Below the pieces are notes generated by a model. The model was not told the origin of the DNA, ran no database searches, and saw only the letters and a list, made by a program, of their open reading frames with translations. A stretch of 6,410 nt of DNA from CAYNLG01 sp964397995 (GTDB taxonomy: Bacteria > Planctomycetota > Phycisphaerae > FEN-1346): the NCBI GenBank assembly GCA_964397995.1, contig CAYNLG010000127.1, positions 1 through 6,410 of the forward strand, in the 5' to 3' direction. Positions 5,892 through 6,410 of the stretch are shown piece after piece (within the stretch, counting starts at the first letter, position 1; every line of letters begins with the position of its first letter). Position numbers and translations under genes: made by a program.

Positions 5892-6410
5892 GCCGTGAAC
5901 TCCGCCGGGTCGAAGGTCATGGGTTTGCCTTGGGCGACCGCCTCGTTCACCTTCAGCACCGAGACGCAGGTCTCCAGGCCGACCTCGCCCGGGCAGGTCA
6001 GCGTCGCCTCGCCCCGGACGGCGGCGAAGAAGTTCTCGAGGTGCGGCAGATGGGCGGGCTTCTCCAGGGCCGGGATCGGCGGATAGTACCGGCCGGGCAT
6101 CGGCACGGAGTGGCCGATTTCGATCTCGCCCTCGCCGGTCTTGACGGTTGTGGGGGCGGCTTCCTTGGCGGCCTCCGCGGCCTCTTTCTGTTTGCCGAGG
6201 GCCTCCAGCAGCGGCTTCTCCCAGTCGGCGACCGGGGCGGTCTGCTCACGGCGCAAGCCTCCGATGCCCTCGTACTCGGAGATGATGAGCGATCCGTCGG
6301 TGCCCATGAAGGTCTCGGCGAACCCGCCGTGGCTCGTGGTGGAGAGGGTCTGGTAGAACCCGCGCACGGTCTTCGTCTCGCCCTCCCAGGCGTACTGCCA
6401 CTCGTAGAGG
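5888..6410 (-). CDS. C-terminal half of a Gfo/Idh/MocA-family oxidoreductase (partial, 5' end off window)
   Basis: The frame is open to the right edge (it begins LYEWQYAWEGETKT...), so the GTG at 6367 is internal. The last 173 residues are visible. They show the alpha/beta C-terminal domain of this NAD(P)-dependent sugar or inositol dehydrogenase superfamily: TSHGGFAETFMGTDGSLIIS (nt 6337-6278), then HLPHLENFFAAVRG (6052-6011), then CPGEVGLETCVSVLKVNEAV (5992-5933). This is the usual ending in the many planctomycete members. Between them is an Ala/Glu/Lys-rich stretch (about nt 6193-6113) that looks like a solvent-exposed helix plus loop. The Rossmann domain, catalytic EKP motif and any Tat signal peptide are outside the window, so location and substrate are unknown. 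Its stop overlaps the start of the heptaheme cytochrome gene, implying co-translation and perhaps a functional link. Other superfamily activities (aldose-aldose oxidoreductase, dehydratase-like or glycoside 3-dehydrogenase) are equally possible. Confidence 0.85.
   Translation of the reverse strand, partial: LYEWQYAWEGETKTVRGFYQTLSTTSHGGFAETFMGTDGSLIISEYEGIGGLRREQTAPVADWEKPLLEALGKQKEAAEAAKEAAPTTVKTGEGEIEIGHSVPMPGRYYPPIPALEKPAHLPHLENFFAAVRGEATLTCPGEVGLETCVSVLKVNEAVAQGKPMTFDPAEFTA

Noticed and set aside
4179..6086. Very long open frame (635 codons) on the + strand antisense to the heptaheme cytochrome gene
   Set aside because: The minus strand encodes seven CxxCH motifs, a signal peptide and a membrane anchor. 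The antisense product is Arg/Gly/Ala/Val-rich without any family motif, a usual artefact of GC-rich third positions.

Overview
The window is GC-rich, gene-dense DNA with strong G/C preference at third codon positions. It holds seven protein-coding genes and almost no non-coding space. No RNA gene, mobile element, CRISPR array or long repeat was seen. The gene set points to an uncultured or environmental member of the Planctomycetota or a close PVC relative: a DUF1080 (3-keto-disaccharide hydrolase type) protein with its usual planctomycete N-terminal domain, a Gfo/Idh/MocA oxidoreductase of the type expanded there, and a large multiheme cytochrome c. This taxonomic call is inference from family content, not from a marker gene.

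Left half, + strand (1-2521): the C-terminal end of an Agl23/TIGR03663-type membrane glycosyltransferase runs in from the left edge. It overlaps by 4 bp a short ApbE-type FAD:protein FMN transferase with no export signal. After 33 bp comes a secreted DUF1080 protein. The three look like one transcription unit.

Right half, - strand (6410-2540): transcription enters from the right edge through the C-terminal half of a Gfo/Idh/MocA oxidoreductase. It continues through a membrane-anchored heptaheme cytochrome c (4-bp overlap), a diheme b-type cytochrome of the formate dehydrogenase gamma/b561 class (4-bp overlap), and a polyprenyl-phosphate-type family 2 glycosyltransferase (20-bp gap). The two units converge on an 18-bp junction with small GC-only hairpin potential.

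Working together: the b-type and heptaheme c-type cytochromes form an apparent quinone-to-periplasm (or reverse) electron conduit with no classical catalytic subunit beside them. The only oxidoreductase in that operon is the Gfo/Idh/MocA protein, and a 3-keto-glycoside hydrolase-type protein lies in the convergent unit. A speculative reading is extracytoplasmic sugar oxidation tied to a respiratory cytochrome pair. The two glycosyltransferases could separately act as a polyprenyl-phosphate-sugar synthase and a membrane acceptor-side transferase. The most interesting points are the orphan b/c cytochrome module, its coupling to a sugar oxidoreductase gene, and the loss of the usual Asp-x-Asp motif in the family 2 glycosyltransferase.
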